Origin: JAJDTR01 sp965220415
GTDB lineage: Bacteria; Poribacteria; WGA-4E; JAJDTR01
DNA length: 64,000 bases
Assembly: GCA_965220415.1 (NCBI GenBank)
Contig: OZ244829.1
Coordinates: forward strand, 2,790,001 to 2,854,000
Direction of reading: 5' to 3'
Position numbers and translations under genes: made by a program. Positions 34,356 through 42,956 of this stretch are shown here, one piece after another. The notes under the pieces were generated by a model. That model had not been told where the DNA came from. It saw nothing but the letters and a program-made list of their open reading frames with translations, and searched no databases. How positions within the stretch are numbered: position 1 is the stretch's first letter; each line of letters opens with the position of its first letter.

Positions 34356-34517
34356 ATGAAATGCCTAATCCTGCTCTCCTCATGCAGCCACGACCACCCG
34401 CATGAACACCCACTCGCAGACCACGGCCACGAACACGCGGGCTAAACCGCTTTTCGAGCCACCTAGGACACTGGCGCCGAAGTCGACTTTGTGTATAAAT
34501 GTCCCGAAGAGGACTAA
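34356..34517 (+). pseudogene. Decayed His-rich lipoprotein gene
   Basis: ATG 34356 gives MKCLILLSSCSHDHPHEHP and continues to HGHEHAG before TAA at 34443. The same frame then reads TAFRAT, TAG, and DTGAEVDFVYKCPEED with a final TAA at 34515. LSSC is a lipobox and the His/Asp/Glu-rich segment would bind metals such as zinc. Two in-frame stops in 54 codons indicate a broken gene; the first 29 codons alone could still make a short His-rich lipopeptide. It resembles the start of the next gene's leader (GAAAGGAAAAACATGAAACG). Confidence 0.6.
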
Positions 34518-34550
34518 CGAATCCTACTCTAGTCGAATGAAAGGAAAAAC

Positions 34551-35597
34551 ATGAAACGCCTCATCCTGCTCCTACCCCTCATCCTCATCTCCGCTGTCGC
34601 ACACGCCGAGTGGGAACTCATCCTCGACGAGGAAACCTACTCGATCGCCAGCGACGGCGAACGACTCTACGCCGGCACCGCCCGAGGCATCCTCTACTCG
34701 CGTGACGACGGCGACACCTGGCGCCTGAGCGATTTTAAGCAGCCCGCCGTAAACCTAACCGCATCGCCCGATGCCATTTACGCATCCACTTGGGGGCTCG
34801 GCATCATACGTTCCGTCACCAAAGGCAACACCTGGCACCTGAAAAACAACGGCTTCGATCCCCGATCCGATTATCCGAGAGTCCGCCAATTCCTCGTCAC
34901 AAGTTTCGGCATGGTCATCGCCGTCAGCAATGCCGGCACCTGGATCTCCCGCGACCGCGGCGATAGGTGGCACTCGATAATCGGCGAATGGGAAGTAAAA
35001 GACCAATATGGTGACGGCTTCCGTTTTGGCGACCGCATCTGGTCGATGGGCGAGTTCGGCGGCTATCTCTGGGCGCTCTACCAGGGCCAACGCGCCCTGC
35101 GTTCCCCCGACGAGGGCGCCACCTGGGAAACCATTCCCGACTGGGTACACGGCCGCACTATCGGGCAGTTCGGCTGGGCAGAGGTTTGGATCACATTCAG
35201 AGGAGAGTTCTACGTCGCCGAAGGCCGCGGCTTCGGACGTTGGCGCGAAGAGGGGCTCGAATGGGAGAATCTCAGTCACGGCCTCCCGGAGGTGCCCGGC
35301 CTACGTTCCGGCGTCGTGTATCGTGACCGCATCTACGCCGGTTCGTGGCGGCATGACGGCGTGTTGCGGGGTGACAGCGTGTTCGTGTTTGATCATCATG
35401 CCGAGACTTGGTATCCGGCGGGGCTGTCCGACAGGTCTATTCGCCCCGGCGGGCTCGTGTCCCACCGCGGGAGTCTCTACGCTAACGTTACGTCCCACGG
35501 ACATCAGGGCGTATACCGCGCCAAGCGTCCCATCGTGTCTCCCGAAGGCAAAGCCGCCACCACTTGGGGCGCCGTAAAGCGAGGTAAGCTGCCATGA
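34551..35597 (+). CDS. Exported BNR/Asp-box propeller protein with C-terminal TWG motif
   Basis: 348 residues. The signal peptide (LILLLPLILISAVAHAE) leads into repeated Asp-box/BNR units: YSRDDGDTWR, ISRDRGDRWH, SPDEGATWE, each followed by a hydrophobic strand, as in sialidase-like and Ycf48-like propellers. The sialidase Arg triad and RIP motif are not evident, so binding or scaffolding is more likely than hydrolysis. The tail VSPEGKAATTWGAVKRGKLP carries the V-x-P...TTWG-x-(L/V)-K motif. The ATG follows AAAGGAAAAAC. Its last four bases overlap the start of the following lipoprotein gene (ATGA). Confidence 0.8.
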   Translation: MKRLILLLPLILISAVAHAEWELILDEETYSIASDGERLYAGTARGILYSRDDGDTWRLSDFKQPAVNLTASPDAIYASTWGLGIIRSVTKGNTWHLKNNGFDPRSDYPRVRQFLVTSFGMVIAVSNAGTWISRDRGDRWHSIIGEWEVKDQYGDGFRFGDRIWSMGEFGGYLWALYQGQRALRSPDEGATWETIPDWVHGRTIGQFGWAEVWITFRGEFYVAEGRGFGRWREEGLEWENLSHGLPEVPGLRSGVVYRDRIYAGSWRHDGVLRGDSVFVFDHHAETWYPAGLSDRSIRPGGLVSHRGSLYANVTSHGHQGVYRAKRPIVSPEGKAATTWGAVKRGKLP

Positions 35598-36055
35598 AAA
35601 TTGCCATGCTCCTACTCATCGCCGCCTGCCTCGCCGGCTGCGGCGCCGACGATAACGAGCCCGAACCCTGCTGGGAGCCGTTCGGCCCTTCGTATTGCAT
35701 TGCGCCGCCGGACTGTCGTGTGCCCCCGGAGTGCCGCTACATCATCGGGCCAGACTTTGCCGCTGTCGATTTAGATGCCGTCAAACCCCAACTCACTTTC
35801 GAAAAAGAGGGATTAAACACCCTCGTGATTCCTTTCACCAGCGAGCCGGTGGGGCTCACTGTTGAGACGAGGCACTACGATCCCCCAAAAAGCAACAGCC
35901 GTCTCATCGGGTGGAGGTTGGACAAAACAATCTTGACCATCGAACTGTTCTGCGATCAGGCGCCTGAACACGAGGAGGCGCTAACTGACTGGGGCCTGCG
36001 CCTCGAGTGGCGCGACGGCTACCTAACCATCGGCGGCTTATGTGGCCCCATCTAA
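35594..36055 (+). CDS. Lipoprotein of unknown function
   Basis: 153 residues. A lipoprotein signal peptide with lipobox LAGC at residues 13-16 is followed by GADDNEPEPCWEPFGPSYC, a Cys-rich segment (four Cys within about 23 residues) that could form disulfides. The rest is predicted beta-rich (LNTLVIPFTSEPVGLTVETRHY, LTIELFCDQAPEHEE, LRLEWRDGYLTIGGLC). Start overlaps the upstream stop by ATGA, so it is coupled to the BNR protein and probably works with it at the envelope. Confidence 0.7.
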   Translation: MKIAMLLLIAACLAGCGADDNEPEPCWEPFGPSYCIAPPDCRVPPECRYIIGPDFAAVDLDAVKPQLTFEKEGLNTLVIPFTSEPVGLTVETRHYDPPKSNSRLIGWRLDKTILTIELFCDQAPEHEEALTDWGLRLEWRDGYLTIGGLCGPI

Positions 36056-36626
36056 AACTTCGGGCATAAAAAAAGTCGCTCCGGAAAGGACTACTGATGA
36101 AAACAGCCGCCAAACAAGCTTGTAGGGTGGGCATTGCCCACCAGCATAGGGATCAAGTTAAGCGTTTTGGGTCGCAAGTCACGCGGTTTCTAATGTCTTA
36201 AACTGTTAATCGCCATGTAGACATGGGCGATGGAATACCAACCCATTCGTTGATGGGTGCACCACAGAAGATGACTCATGACGCTGGTTTCCGTGGGGAC
36301 CGGTGCGGTTGGAAAGGGATCTCTATCGCACTCATTATCCATTCGCTTGATCGCACCTAACGTATGGGGTGAGATTGAGATTTACTCCTCGCCTAATGGG
36401 GACCAAGTTACGGGTTTTGCGGCGAAGAACTCACCAATACTAGACGAACTCCCTTAACTTGATCCGTATGGGGTGGGCATTGCCCACCAGCCTCTTGAAA
36501 ACACCAGGAAACGCACATCCTCCCCCTACTCAAACTTTTCTCTTGATCTCGTGACGGAATCCGCGTTATATTGACGAGGGGCAACTATGAGGACTAAAAC
36601 GGTAGGGAAGAAACACAGGAGGTGGC
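36056..36626. repeat. Intergenic repeats
   Basis: No gene. Two GGGTGGGCATTGCCCACCAGC palindromes (about 36122-36144 and 36472-36493) bracket an R1 repeat at 36299-36361 that is flanked by GGTGCGGTT...CGCACC. ACAGGAGGTGGC is the ribosome site for the next gene. Confidence 0.6.
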
Positions 36627-37544
36627 ATGGCAGGACTGGAAACACGTAGGATGGGGCGCACCGAGATGATGCCCGCATCGCTTGGACTCGGCGCTGCATG
36701 GCTGGGTCAAGGCTCGGAACACGAGACGATAGAAGGGATTCATCGTGCGATTGATTTGGGCATCAACTACATCGACACCTACCCCAGAGGGCAGGAAGAT
36801 CGCTGGGGAAAAGCGTTGGAGGGCGGCTTGCGCCAAAAGGTCTACCTGCAAGCCAAGGTCAGTCCGCTTGAGAAAGACGGCAAGAAAGACTTCTCCGCTG
36901 CGACGACCCGCCGCAGCGTGGAGAATAGCCTCAAATACCTCAAGACGGACTATCTGGATTCCGTGTTAATTCACGATGCCATCGACATTGAAGATCCGCT
37001 CGCTCCCGGTCATGCTCTGGACGAGCTGATAAAGATGAAAGAGGAGGGGTTCATCCGACACCTCGGTCTCGGCGTGCGTCAACACGAGTTTCATCGACGC
37101 GCCATCGAAACCGGACATATCGACATTGTACTCACCTTTTTGGACTACACCCTGCTTGACCAATCGGTTGCGGAAACCACGCTTCCTCTGGCGCGGGAAC
37201 ATGATGTCGGAATAATCCTCGCCAGCCCGATGGCGATGGGCACACTCACCGGCGTGGAGCCGAATCAGGAGGATGAACTCCGCCGCGCGAGAAAAGAAAA
37301 CCTGGACGCCAAGCCGCAAGCGCACGATATGTGGAAGTGGTGTCAAGCGCGGGGCGTGAACATCCGTCACTTGGCGGTGCAGTTCTGCCTCGCCGCACCG
37401 GTTGACGGCATTGTCATGTTCGGTCCAGCGGACAAACGCGAGGTCGAGGAGGGCTATGAAGCCGCCACCGCAGATGTGCCGCCCGAAATCTGGCACGACT
37501 TTGAAGCGGAATTCGGCGTCACCGCCCTCCACGAACTACGGTAG
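36627..37544 (+). CDS. Aldo/keto reductase, stop codon supplied by a REP repeat
   Basis: 305 residues of the AKR superfamily (NADPH-dependent carbonyl reduction, cytosolic). It starts MAGLETRRMGRTEMMPASLGLGAAW and keeps the family Asp (INYIDTYPRG), the catalytic Lys (VYLQAKVSP) and His (LDSVLIHDA). The region after Asp is three residues shorter than the usual D-T-A-x-x-Y-G-x-S-E, so the catalytic Tyr position is uncertain; the nearest Tyr is two residues after Asp. The stop TAG lies inside the first REP unit (GTAGGAGCG). Preceded by GGAGG. Substrate probably a sugar-derived aldehyde or ketone, by neighbourhood only. Confidence 0.88.
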   Translation: MAGLETRRMGRTEMMPASLGLGAAWLGQGSEHETIEGIHRAIDLGINYIDTYPRGQEDRWGKALEGGLRQKVYLQAKVSPLEKDGKKDFSAATTRRSVENSLKYLKTDYLDSVLIHDAIDIEDPLAPGHALDELIKMKEEGFIRHLGLGVRQHEFHRRAIETGHIDIVLTFLDYTLLDQSVAETTLPLAREHDVGIILASPMAMGTLTGVEPNQEDELRRARKENLDAKPQAHDMWKWCQARGVNIRHLAVQFCLAAPVDGIVMFGPADKREVEEGYEAATADVPPEIWHDFEAEFGVTALHELR

Positions 37545-37848
37545 GAGCGATTTCCAAATCGCGACATATCAACGGGAATTGAAGCGTCGGGAATCGGAAT
37601 TCCCTCCTACAAAAGCGATTGTCTTTGCCGAAAGCAAATTCACACTTCCACGAACTACGGTAGGAGCGATCTCCGAATCGCGACATATCGGCAGGAATTG
37701 GCGTGTCGGGAATCGGAATTCCCTCCTACAAAAGCGATTGTCTTTGCCGAAAGCAAATTCACACTTCCACGAACTACGGTAGGAGCGATCTCCGAATCGC
37801 GACATATCGGCAGGAGTTGGCGTGTCGGGAATCGGAGTTCCCTCCTAC
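37541..37848. repeat. REP array, three units, 119-bp period
   Basis: Units of 70 bp at 37541-37610, 37660-37729 and 37779-37848. Each begins GTAGGAGCGAT(C/T)TCC, includes ATCGCGACATATC, and ends GGAATTCCCTCCTAC. The 49-bp spacers repeat as well and end CCACGAACTACG, copying the last codons of the aldo/keto reductase gene, so the array grew by tandem duplication that took in the gene's tail. Confidence 0.85.
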
Positions 37849-38318
37849 TGCATGTCGAATTTACACCGCCAATGAGGATAATCCTGTGGTTGTTTGACAA
37901 GTCCTTTTCTGACGGGGTTCTCGTAGCAGTAACGAATAATCTTATTCAAAGATTCATCGCGACGAATCCCGTGGTCATAATAGTTTGCTTGCCAGAGGGG
38001 ACCGGTTCGCATGAGACGCGCGTTAATCTGGTTCGCCGTGAATCTCCTGAAGGATTGGACAAGCCTAGACAAGGTCTGTTTATGTCCAAGTTGTAAGACT
38101 GCGTGGACATGGTCTGGCATAACCATTATGCACACCCATTGCAGACGTTCGTCGGTTTCGAGCCAGTCGAAGCATCTAAAAATAATATCCGGAATGCCCG
38201 CAAGTTTCAGGACGGACGCTCTATTGTGGGTAGCGAACGTAACGAAGTAGTATGCACCAGGTATAGATTTTCTGCCTTTCCGCAACTGGCGGTGTCCCTT
38301 ATTGGAAGTTTGGTTCAC
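37845..38318 (-). CDS. REP-associated tyrosine transposase (RAYT, IS200-like Y1)
   Basis: 157 residues, typical length for RAYT. The HUH metal motif is H70-V-H72 in MPDHVHAVLQL. Candidate catalytic tyrosines lie in NYYDHGIRRDESLN (113-114) and in the helix RYCYENPVRKGLV. The N-terminus (GAYYFVTFATHNR) matches the Y1 fold. These enzymes nick and rejoin single-stranded REP DNA, and this gene sits between two REP arrays. The start is GTG at 38318 after CGGAGCGAGC. Its stop TAG falls within the end of the third REP unit (CAG-TAG-GAG), so gene and repeat are physically joined. Confidence 0.92.
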   Translation of the reverse strand: MNQTSNKGHRQLRKGRKSIPGAYYFVTFATHNRASVLKLAGIPDIIFRCFDWLETDERLQWVCIMVMPDHVHAVLQLGHKQTLSRLVQSFRRFTANQINARLMRTGPLWQANYYDHGIRRDESLNKIIRYCYENPVRKGLVKQPQDYPHWRCKFDMQ

Positions 38319-38922
38319 GTTCTTGCTCGCTCCGTGACATGATTCGGAAATAGGCTATGTGACATACGGTCGCGCCCTGTGTCCATCTGCGCGCTTCCAC
38401 ACATAACGACATATCGACGGGAATGGAAGCGTCGGGAATTGGGAGGAATCTCTATCGTTCTCGTTATCCTATCGGTTGATCCCTCGTACACGCGCTTTTG
38501 GTAGGAGCGATCTCCGAATCGCGACAGATTAGCGGGAACTGGAAAGTCGGGAATCGGAATTCCCTCCTACGGGAGATTTTTGTGTGTGTCAAACGTAATT
38601 TTCAAATCCGCAAACCACGGTAGGAGCGATCTCCAAATCGCGACATATCAACGGGAACTGGAGAGTCGGGAATCGGAATTCCCTCCTACGGGAAGTTTTT
38701 GTTTGTTGCCAAACGTAATTTGCACGTCCGCAAACCACGGTGGGAGCGATCTCCGAATCGCGACGCATTGGCGGGAATGGAAGCGTCGCGATTCGGAGGG
38801 GAATCTCTATCGTGGTCGCTGTTCGCTCCCTTAATCCCTCTTACATCAATCGCGGTGCAATCGCTTGATGGAAAGGTATTTCCTCATCTTTCAAGGCGTT
38901 GATAACCGCGCTTCCAATCATG
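38319..38922. repeat. Second REP array and R1 repeats, no gene
   Basis: REP units at 38501-38570, 38620-38689 and a partial one from 38740, again spaced 119-120 bp, with spacers different from the first array (CAAACGTAATTT...GCAAACCACG). R1 fragments lie at about 38448-38485 and 38802-38835, the second fused onto the broken end of the last REP unit. A partial GGAATGGAAGCGTCGGGAAT piece is at about 38420-38440. Confidence 0.75.
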
Positions 38923-39792
38923 CTACCACGGCATGGTGCGCTTGGTGTATTCCCTGCCAATTTTGGCGGATTCTTCGCCTCCCGCTCCAATCATGACCCC
39001 CTCGTCAATCATCTCGGTGATGTCGTCCGGAGCCATCCGGTTCAAAAAGGCGATATTTACCGCGTCGCATGCCGCCTTGACCCGCGCTCGGGCGTTCGCC
39101 ATAGGTTCGGGGTACGGCGCGTCGTGCGGCGGCGGCGATCCGAACGACATCCCCATGTCGGACGGTCCCCATTCCGCGTATGCGATGCCGGGCACGCTGG
39201 TGCTGGCTTCAACGTTGGAAAGCGCCCGCCGATTCTCGATCTTCAACCCCAACATTAACTCGCCCTTGGGATTCAACGGCCACGGGTCCGCCAGTTGGAG
39301 GTACTCTTGCACCGATACCCCCCAGACATCCGCCGCTCTGCCCTGTCCACCCGAACCGCGGCGCCCGACATCCAGCCCCTCGCCGACGCCAATCGTCTGG
39401 AACGGGTAACGCGCCGATTCTACCAGCGCCTTCGCGGCGCCCGGAGTTTCCGCATGACAGAGCAGGATGCCGTGAACACCCGTCGCCAACACCTGCTTAA
39501 TCATCCACGCATTGGCGCGTACCACATCCTCGTTCGTGCCGTCGGTCGGCAGCGTTACAATCACCGTCGGCGTCCGGTGTCCGCTCCGCGTCGGACCGCC
39601 CGCGGCGAGACCGCGCATGAACTCCTGGAGCGCGGGTACGTCATACACGCCGTGTTCCATTTCATACATGATATAGTCCGCCCATGTCCCGACGGCTTCG
39701 ATGCCTCCCTCATAACTGCACTCCTTGGGGGACGTGTAGTAGAGCGGTTGTCCTTGTTCAAGCAACTCGATTGCACGATTGATTCTTGCCAT
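38923..39792 (-). CDS. HpcH/HpaI aldolase family protein
   Basis: 289 residues. Class II 2-keto-acid aldolase/citrate-lyase-like fold, cleaving or forming hydroxy-keto acids with a divalent metal. Landmarks are WADYIMYEMEHGVYD, ATGVHGILLCHAETP, the metal-binding Glu in LGLKIENRRAL and Asp in EWGPSDMGMSFG, and a C-terminal MIDEGVMIGAG. It starts at ATG 39792 after GAGGCG. Beside the aldo/keto reductase it may act in breakdown of deoxy-sugar acids (rhamnonate-type), an inference from context. Confidence 0.88.
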   Translation of the reverse strand: MARINRAIELLEQGQPLYYTSPKECSYEGGIEAVGTWADYIMYEMEHGVYDVPALQEFMRGLAAGGPTRSGHRTPTVIVTLPTDGTNEDVVRANAWMIKQVLATGVHGILLCHAETPGAAKALVESARYPFQTIGVGEGLDVGRRGSGGQGRAADVWGVSVQEYLQLADPWPLNPKGELMLGLKIENRRALSNVEASTSVPGIAYAEWGPSDMGMSFGSPPPHDAPYPEPMANARARVKAACDAVNIAFLNRMAPDDITEMIDEGVMIGAGGEESAKIGREYTKRTMPW

Positions 39793-40153
39793 ATTTCGCC
39801 TCGTAAATTGTAGTTAGTGTAAATGAGTCAAAGGCTCAGATAGGGATTAACAAATCATTCGACCAAATGTCGTTATAAATTAGATGATGCCTGTGAGTAA
39901 TCGTAGGGATCAAGCGAGAGATTAGCGAGTGCGATAGAGATCCCCCCTCGCCCAATGGGTTTCCCAATCCATTGGTACGTTTCCCGGAGCACGTACACAC
40001 CAAACATAAGTGTCAACAGAACCTAGTGATTGTGTCAATATCTTTCTTGTCAAGTTGGTTGAATGAGGTTACAATTTCATCTGCCGACGTGGAACGAAAC
40101 ACAAGATTGATCCATAGAACTATTTTTGCCTTACCATACGGAGGATGGTTATA
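39793..40153. repeat. Intergenic; inverted R1 repeat
   Basis: An inverted R1 copy (GGGATCAAGCGAGAG...GCGATAGAGATCC) lies at about 39906-39947, followed by a palindrome GGGTTTCCCAATCC at about 39958-39972. No gene. GGAGG at 40140-40144 is the ribosome site for 40154. Confidence 0.5.
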
Positions 40154-40384
40154 ATGGAACTACAGATAGCGGCTACACTAGGAGTGGGAATTCTAACAAC
40201 GGCGCTAGGTATTTTCATGAAACTGGGGTTTAACGGCATCCAGAAGCAATTTGATGGCATTCAGAAACAATTTGACGCGATCAATACTCGGCTCACCGAC
40301 ATCCACAACGATTTGAACAACATCAAAACGGATGTGCGTGCCACCAATCAAAACCTGATTGACCATCTGGCACAACATGACTAA
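40154..40384 (+). CDS. Small membrane-anchored coiled-coil protein
   Basis: 76 residues from the ATG at 40154, which is spaced nine bases after GGAGG (an ATG at 40145 directly touches the site). One N-terminal membrane helix (IAATLGVGILTTALGIFMKLG) is followed by a Gln/Asn/Asp-rich heptad stretch with two copies of GIQKQFD and continuing NTRLTDIHNDLNNIKTDV, a probable coiled coil. Similar small anchors occur widely as unclassified proteins. Function unknown. Confidence 0.55.
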   Translation: MELQIAATLGVGILTTALGIFMKLGFNGIQKQFDGIQKQFDAINTRLTDIHNDLNNIKTDVRATNQNLIDHLAQHD

Positions 40385-40404
40385 GAGCCTGCATAATCGT
40401 AACC

Positions 40405-41769
40405 TCATTTCGCGGCTGATGTGATTCTATAGATTTTCGCATCCCGCAGGAAGAAACGAATCCTCACCTGTTGCCCCGCGAGTTCGCCCCCGTTCTTCCC
40501 GTCCCAAACCAGTGGCAATTCTCTCCCGTCACAATCCTCGAAAAGACACTTCGTCCGTTCATAACCCGCAATTACTTCCCCATCCCCATCGCGCAACTCC
40601 GCCATGATGTACGCCTGTCCATTCGGTCGCTCCACTTCGCGGTACATCGCGTAAGCGTTGAGAAACAATCCCTCCGCCGGCATCGAAAAGGTCGGCGTCG
40701 AGAATTCACCGTTCGCGCGGCAAGTCGCATAGAAGATCCGATCCGAAGGAAGACCGGCGATTCTGCCGTCCGGATGGTAGAACCGGAGTACCCCGTCGCG
40801 AACCAGCGGCCCCTGAAGCGCCATCCAGAACTGAGAGGTGTACGCGTTCGTGTCCCGAAAACTGCGCTTCCAGTTTAGACCGTCCCGGCTAATCGCCCAT
40901 TCCGCCATATAAGACGGCCCGTGTTTCGTGGTGGCGCGCCGCGAGTTGGCTTCCGCCGGGGGCGGCATGTAATCCGAAATTAGCATGGCGTAACGCCCCA
41001 GATGGGGAAAAACCACAACTCGATAAAACTCCAAATCTGCAGGATCGGCTGAATCCGGCAGCCACAGCTTTTCACTCCCGAGAAACGTTGGAGAAAAGGA
41101 TTCCCAACTGACGCCATCCGCCGACCGCCGGAAGGACAGCACGCGGCGCAAGGCGCCGATATTGTCGGGGTAACGCTTTGGATAAGGCTGCGTCACTGTC
41201 TGGTAATTGAGAAACTGACCAAAGGGCGGATACCACGTGACACACATGGCGTCGTGTCCGGCATACGCCTCCTTTGTCAACAGCGTAAAGTTTTCTCCGT
41301 CATCGCTCCGGAAAACATACAGGCGGCCGGCAGCCCACGAAAAGAGAAATATCGCTCCGTTGTCCGGACGGCGGACGATATTCGCGAAACCCTGCCAAGC
41401 CGTTCCGCCGTAAGAATACACGACGTGCTCATCGAAGAACGTCACTCCGTCTTCCGTCGCGCACCGGACCACCTCAAGCACCCGGTCGTCCGTTTCCGCC
41501 CAATTTTGAACGCGCCACCCATAGATAAAACTGCCGCCCTCGGCTCTTGGGACTTGGCAGCCGTACTGCATGTGAGGATAACCGGACGCGGCTCCAAGAT
41601 TCCGCAGGGGCTCGGCGCGGAACTCAATCCTGCCGAACGGGTCGGCAATGTCTTCCGGCTCCCAGAAGAGAAGGGGAAATTCAAGTTTGGACATGTCGTC
41701 TTGGTTTTGGATTTCGGGTAGGTTACATGCCATGGTCGTCATCAGCACTGCCGCAATAAAAGGTCTCAT
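40405..41769 (-). CDS. Propeller glycosidase-like lipoprotein
   Basis: 454 residues. The N-terminus MRPFIAAVLMTTMACNLPE looks like a lipoprotein signal with Cys15. The rest is built of propeller-type strands with D-x-G-x-x-F/W turns (RCATEDGVTFFD, FRSDDGENFTLL, RRSADGVSWESF, ISRDGLNWKRSF), as in GH43/GH32-like five-blade hydrolases. The final beta sandwich (ELPLVWDGKNGGELAGQQVR ... FFLRDAKIYRI) corresponds to the C-terminal domain seen in 46442, 48290 and 52044, whose ends read LRFV(L/M)NRSKLYSF. More distant from those three than they are from each other. Likely outer-surface glycan processing. Confidence 0.7.
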   Translation of the reverse strand: MRPFIAAVLMTTMACNLPEIQNQDDMSKLEFPLLFWEPEDIADPFGRIEFRAEPLRNLGAASGYPHMQYGCQVPRAEGGSFIYGWRVQNWAETDDRVLEVVRCATEDGVTFFDEHVVYSYGGTAWQGFANIVRRPDNGAIFLFSWAAGRLYVFRSDDGENFTLLTKEAYAGHDAMCVTWYPPFGQFLNYQTVTQPYPKRYPDNIGALRRVLSFRRSADGVSWESFSPTFLGSEKLWLPDSADPADLEFYRVVVFPHLGRYAMLISDYMPPPAEANSRRATTKHGPSYMAEWAISRDGLNWKRSFRDTNAYTSQFWMALQGPLVRDGVLRFYHPDGRIAGLPSDRIFYATCRANGEFSTPTFSMPAEGLFLNAYAMYREVERPNGQAYIMAELRDGDGEVIAGYERTKCLFEDCDGRELPLVWDGKNGGELAGQQVRIRFFLRDAKIYRITSAAK

Positions 41770-41848
41770 GAACCGCCTCCGGTTCGTTACACATCTTTGC
41801 CATTGTCAACTCAAGCCGGACAATTTGCTACTATGTTCCAACCGCACC

Positions 41849-42646
41849 TCAATCCGTTTTGGAGGCCGCGACCGTTAGCCAAGCAGGCAATCCGGCACGG
41901 GGATTTACCCTCCAATCAAGCAACGATTCATCAACACGTGACTCATCACCGGTTACCTTCCAAAATCCGGGCTCATCCGCCGCACTTTCGAGGACCTTGT
42001 TCAATGTCAACCCCGCCTGTGCCAGAGGATTCAGCAAATCTGCCAAGGTCCAGTTGAACTCATACGATTCATCACTCGACAATCGAAACGGTCCGGTGTC
42101 CCAATAAGGCTTCGCCATTTCAATAGGCATCACCTGTTCCTTCCACGGACGCATGAACGGATGAATGTCGTAGAAAACGTATGCGCCTCCCGGTTTCAGA
42201 ATTCTAGAAACCTCGCGAAATACCCCACCGAGATCGGCAATCCACACGAAAAAGCCCTCTGTGGAACACACCAGATCGAAAGTCGAGTCGGCCGCAAATC
42301 CGAGATCGGCGGCATCGGAGCGCACAAAATCAATTGAAACGCCGAGTGCTTCTGCGCGGCGTGCTGCCAGGTCCAATCGTTCCTCCGAAATATCCGTGGA
42401 AGTCACGACTGCCCCTAATCCCGAAAGAGCATAAGCCGCCAAATTATCTCCGCTGCCAATGATACACACGCGCTTGTCCCGAAGATTGCCGACCATCTCT
42501 CGAATGATGGCAAGTACGTCGACCTTAAATGCCAATTCGGGCTCTTTATGGCACCGGTGCCAACGGTCGGCACGATTCAAGCGGTCTTCCCACCATGTTG
42601 CCTGATTATTCCAGCGCCGGCGATTGGCTTCATGAATTTTATTCAT
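41849..42646 (-). CDS. Class I SAM-dependent methyltransferase
   Basis: 265 residues from the ATG at 42646 (GAGGTGG eight bases upstream); the frame is open further but lacks a better start. Motif I is VCIIGSGDNLAAYALSGLGA, followed by the acidic ribose-binding turn TSTDIS, then FVRSDAADLGFAADSTFDLVCST and LKPGGAYVFYDIHPF, typical of Methyltransf_11/25 enzymes. Small-molecule substrate, cytosolic; not inferable. A lone gene between two carbohydrate genes on the same strand. Confidence 0.88.
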   Translation of the reverse strand: MNKIHEANRRRWNNQATWWEDRLNRADRWHRCHKEPELAFKVDVLAIIREMVGNLRDKRVCIIGSGDNLAAYALSGLGAVVTSTDISEERLDLAARRAEALGVSIDFVRSDAADLGFAADSTFDLVCSTEGFFVWIADLGGVFREVSRILKPGGAYVFYDIHPFMRPWKEQVMPIEMAKPYWDTGPFRLSSDESYEFNWTLADLLNPLAQAGLTLNKVLESAADEPGFWKVTGDESRVDESLLDWRVNPRAGLPAWLTVAASKTD

Positions 42647-42956
42647 AGACGATTCCACCTCGCCATCTCCGTCATTCACATTGGCGCTAAGAACCTGCTT
42701 GAAAAAGTGGTGACAAAGCGATTCTTGTGTGTTCAAGTTACTGACACCTGTCGCCCCTCTGGGGCTCTTAATATGTAGTGGATTGCTATTTCTACACACC
42801 TTCCGCCCCTCCGGGGCTTACAAACGCCGATGTAGTGTTTTCATCTTAATTTTGGGAACAAGATTGGTCTCAGGAATACGGCTCTATCCAAAATGGCTTA
42901 TCAAACAAGCTCTAAAACGTGCAACCTCCGTCAACATTCCCTCCGATACCGCCAAC
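42647..42956. repeat. Intergenic; CGCCCCTCTGGGGC-type palindromes
   Basis: Two small palindromes of the CGCCCCT(C/G)-GGGGCT type (about 42750-42765 and 42807-42820) lie 58 bp apart with flanks TGTAGTGG and GATGTAGTG. No gene. Confidence 0.5.

Noticed and set aside
34551..35597. Active sialidase
   Set aside because: Asp boxes are present, but the Arg triad, RIP motif and catalytic Tyr/Glu pair are not evident. It is treated as a BNR propeller of unknown role.
37541..38800. CRISPR array suggested by regular 119-bp spacing
   Set aside because: Repeat units are 70 bp, the spacers are themselves repeated and one copies the adjacent gene tail. A RAYT lies between the arrays. These are REP arrays.
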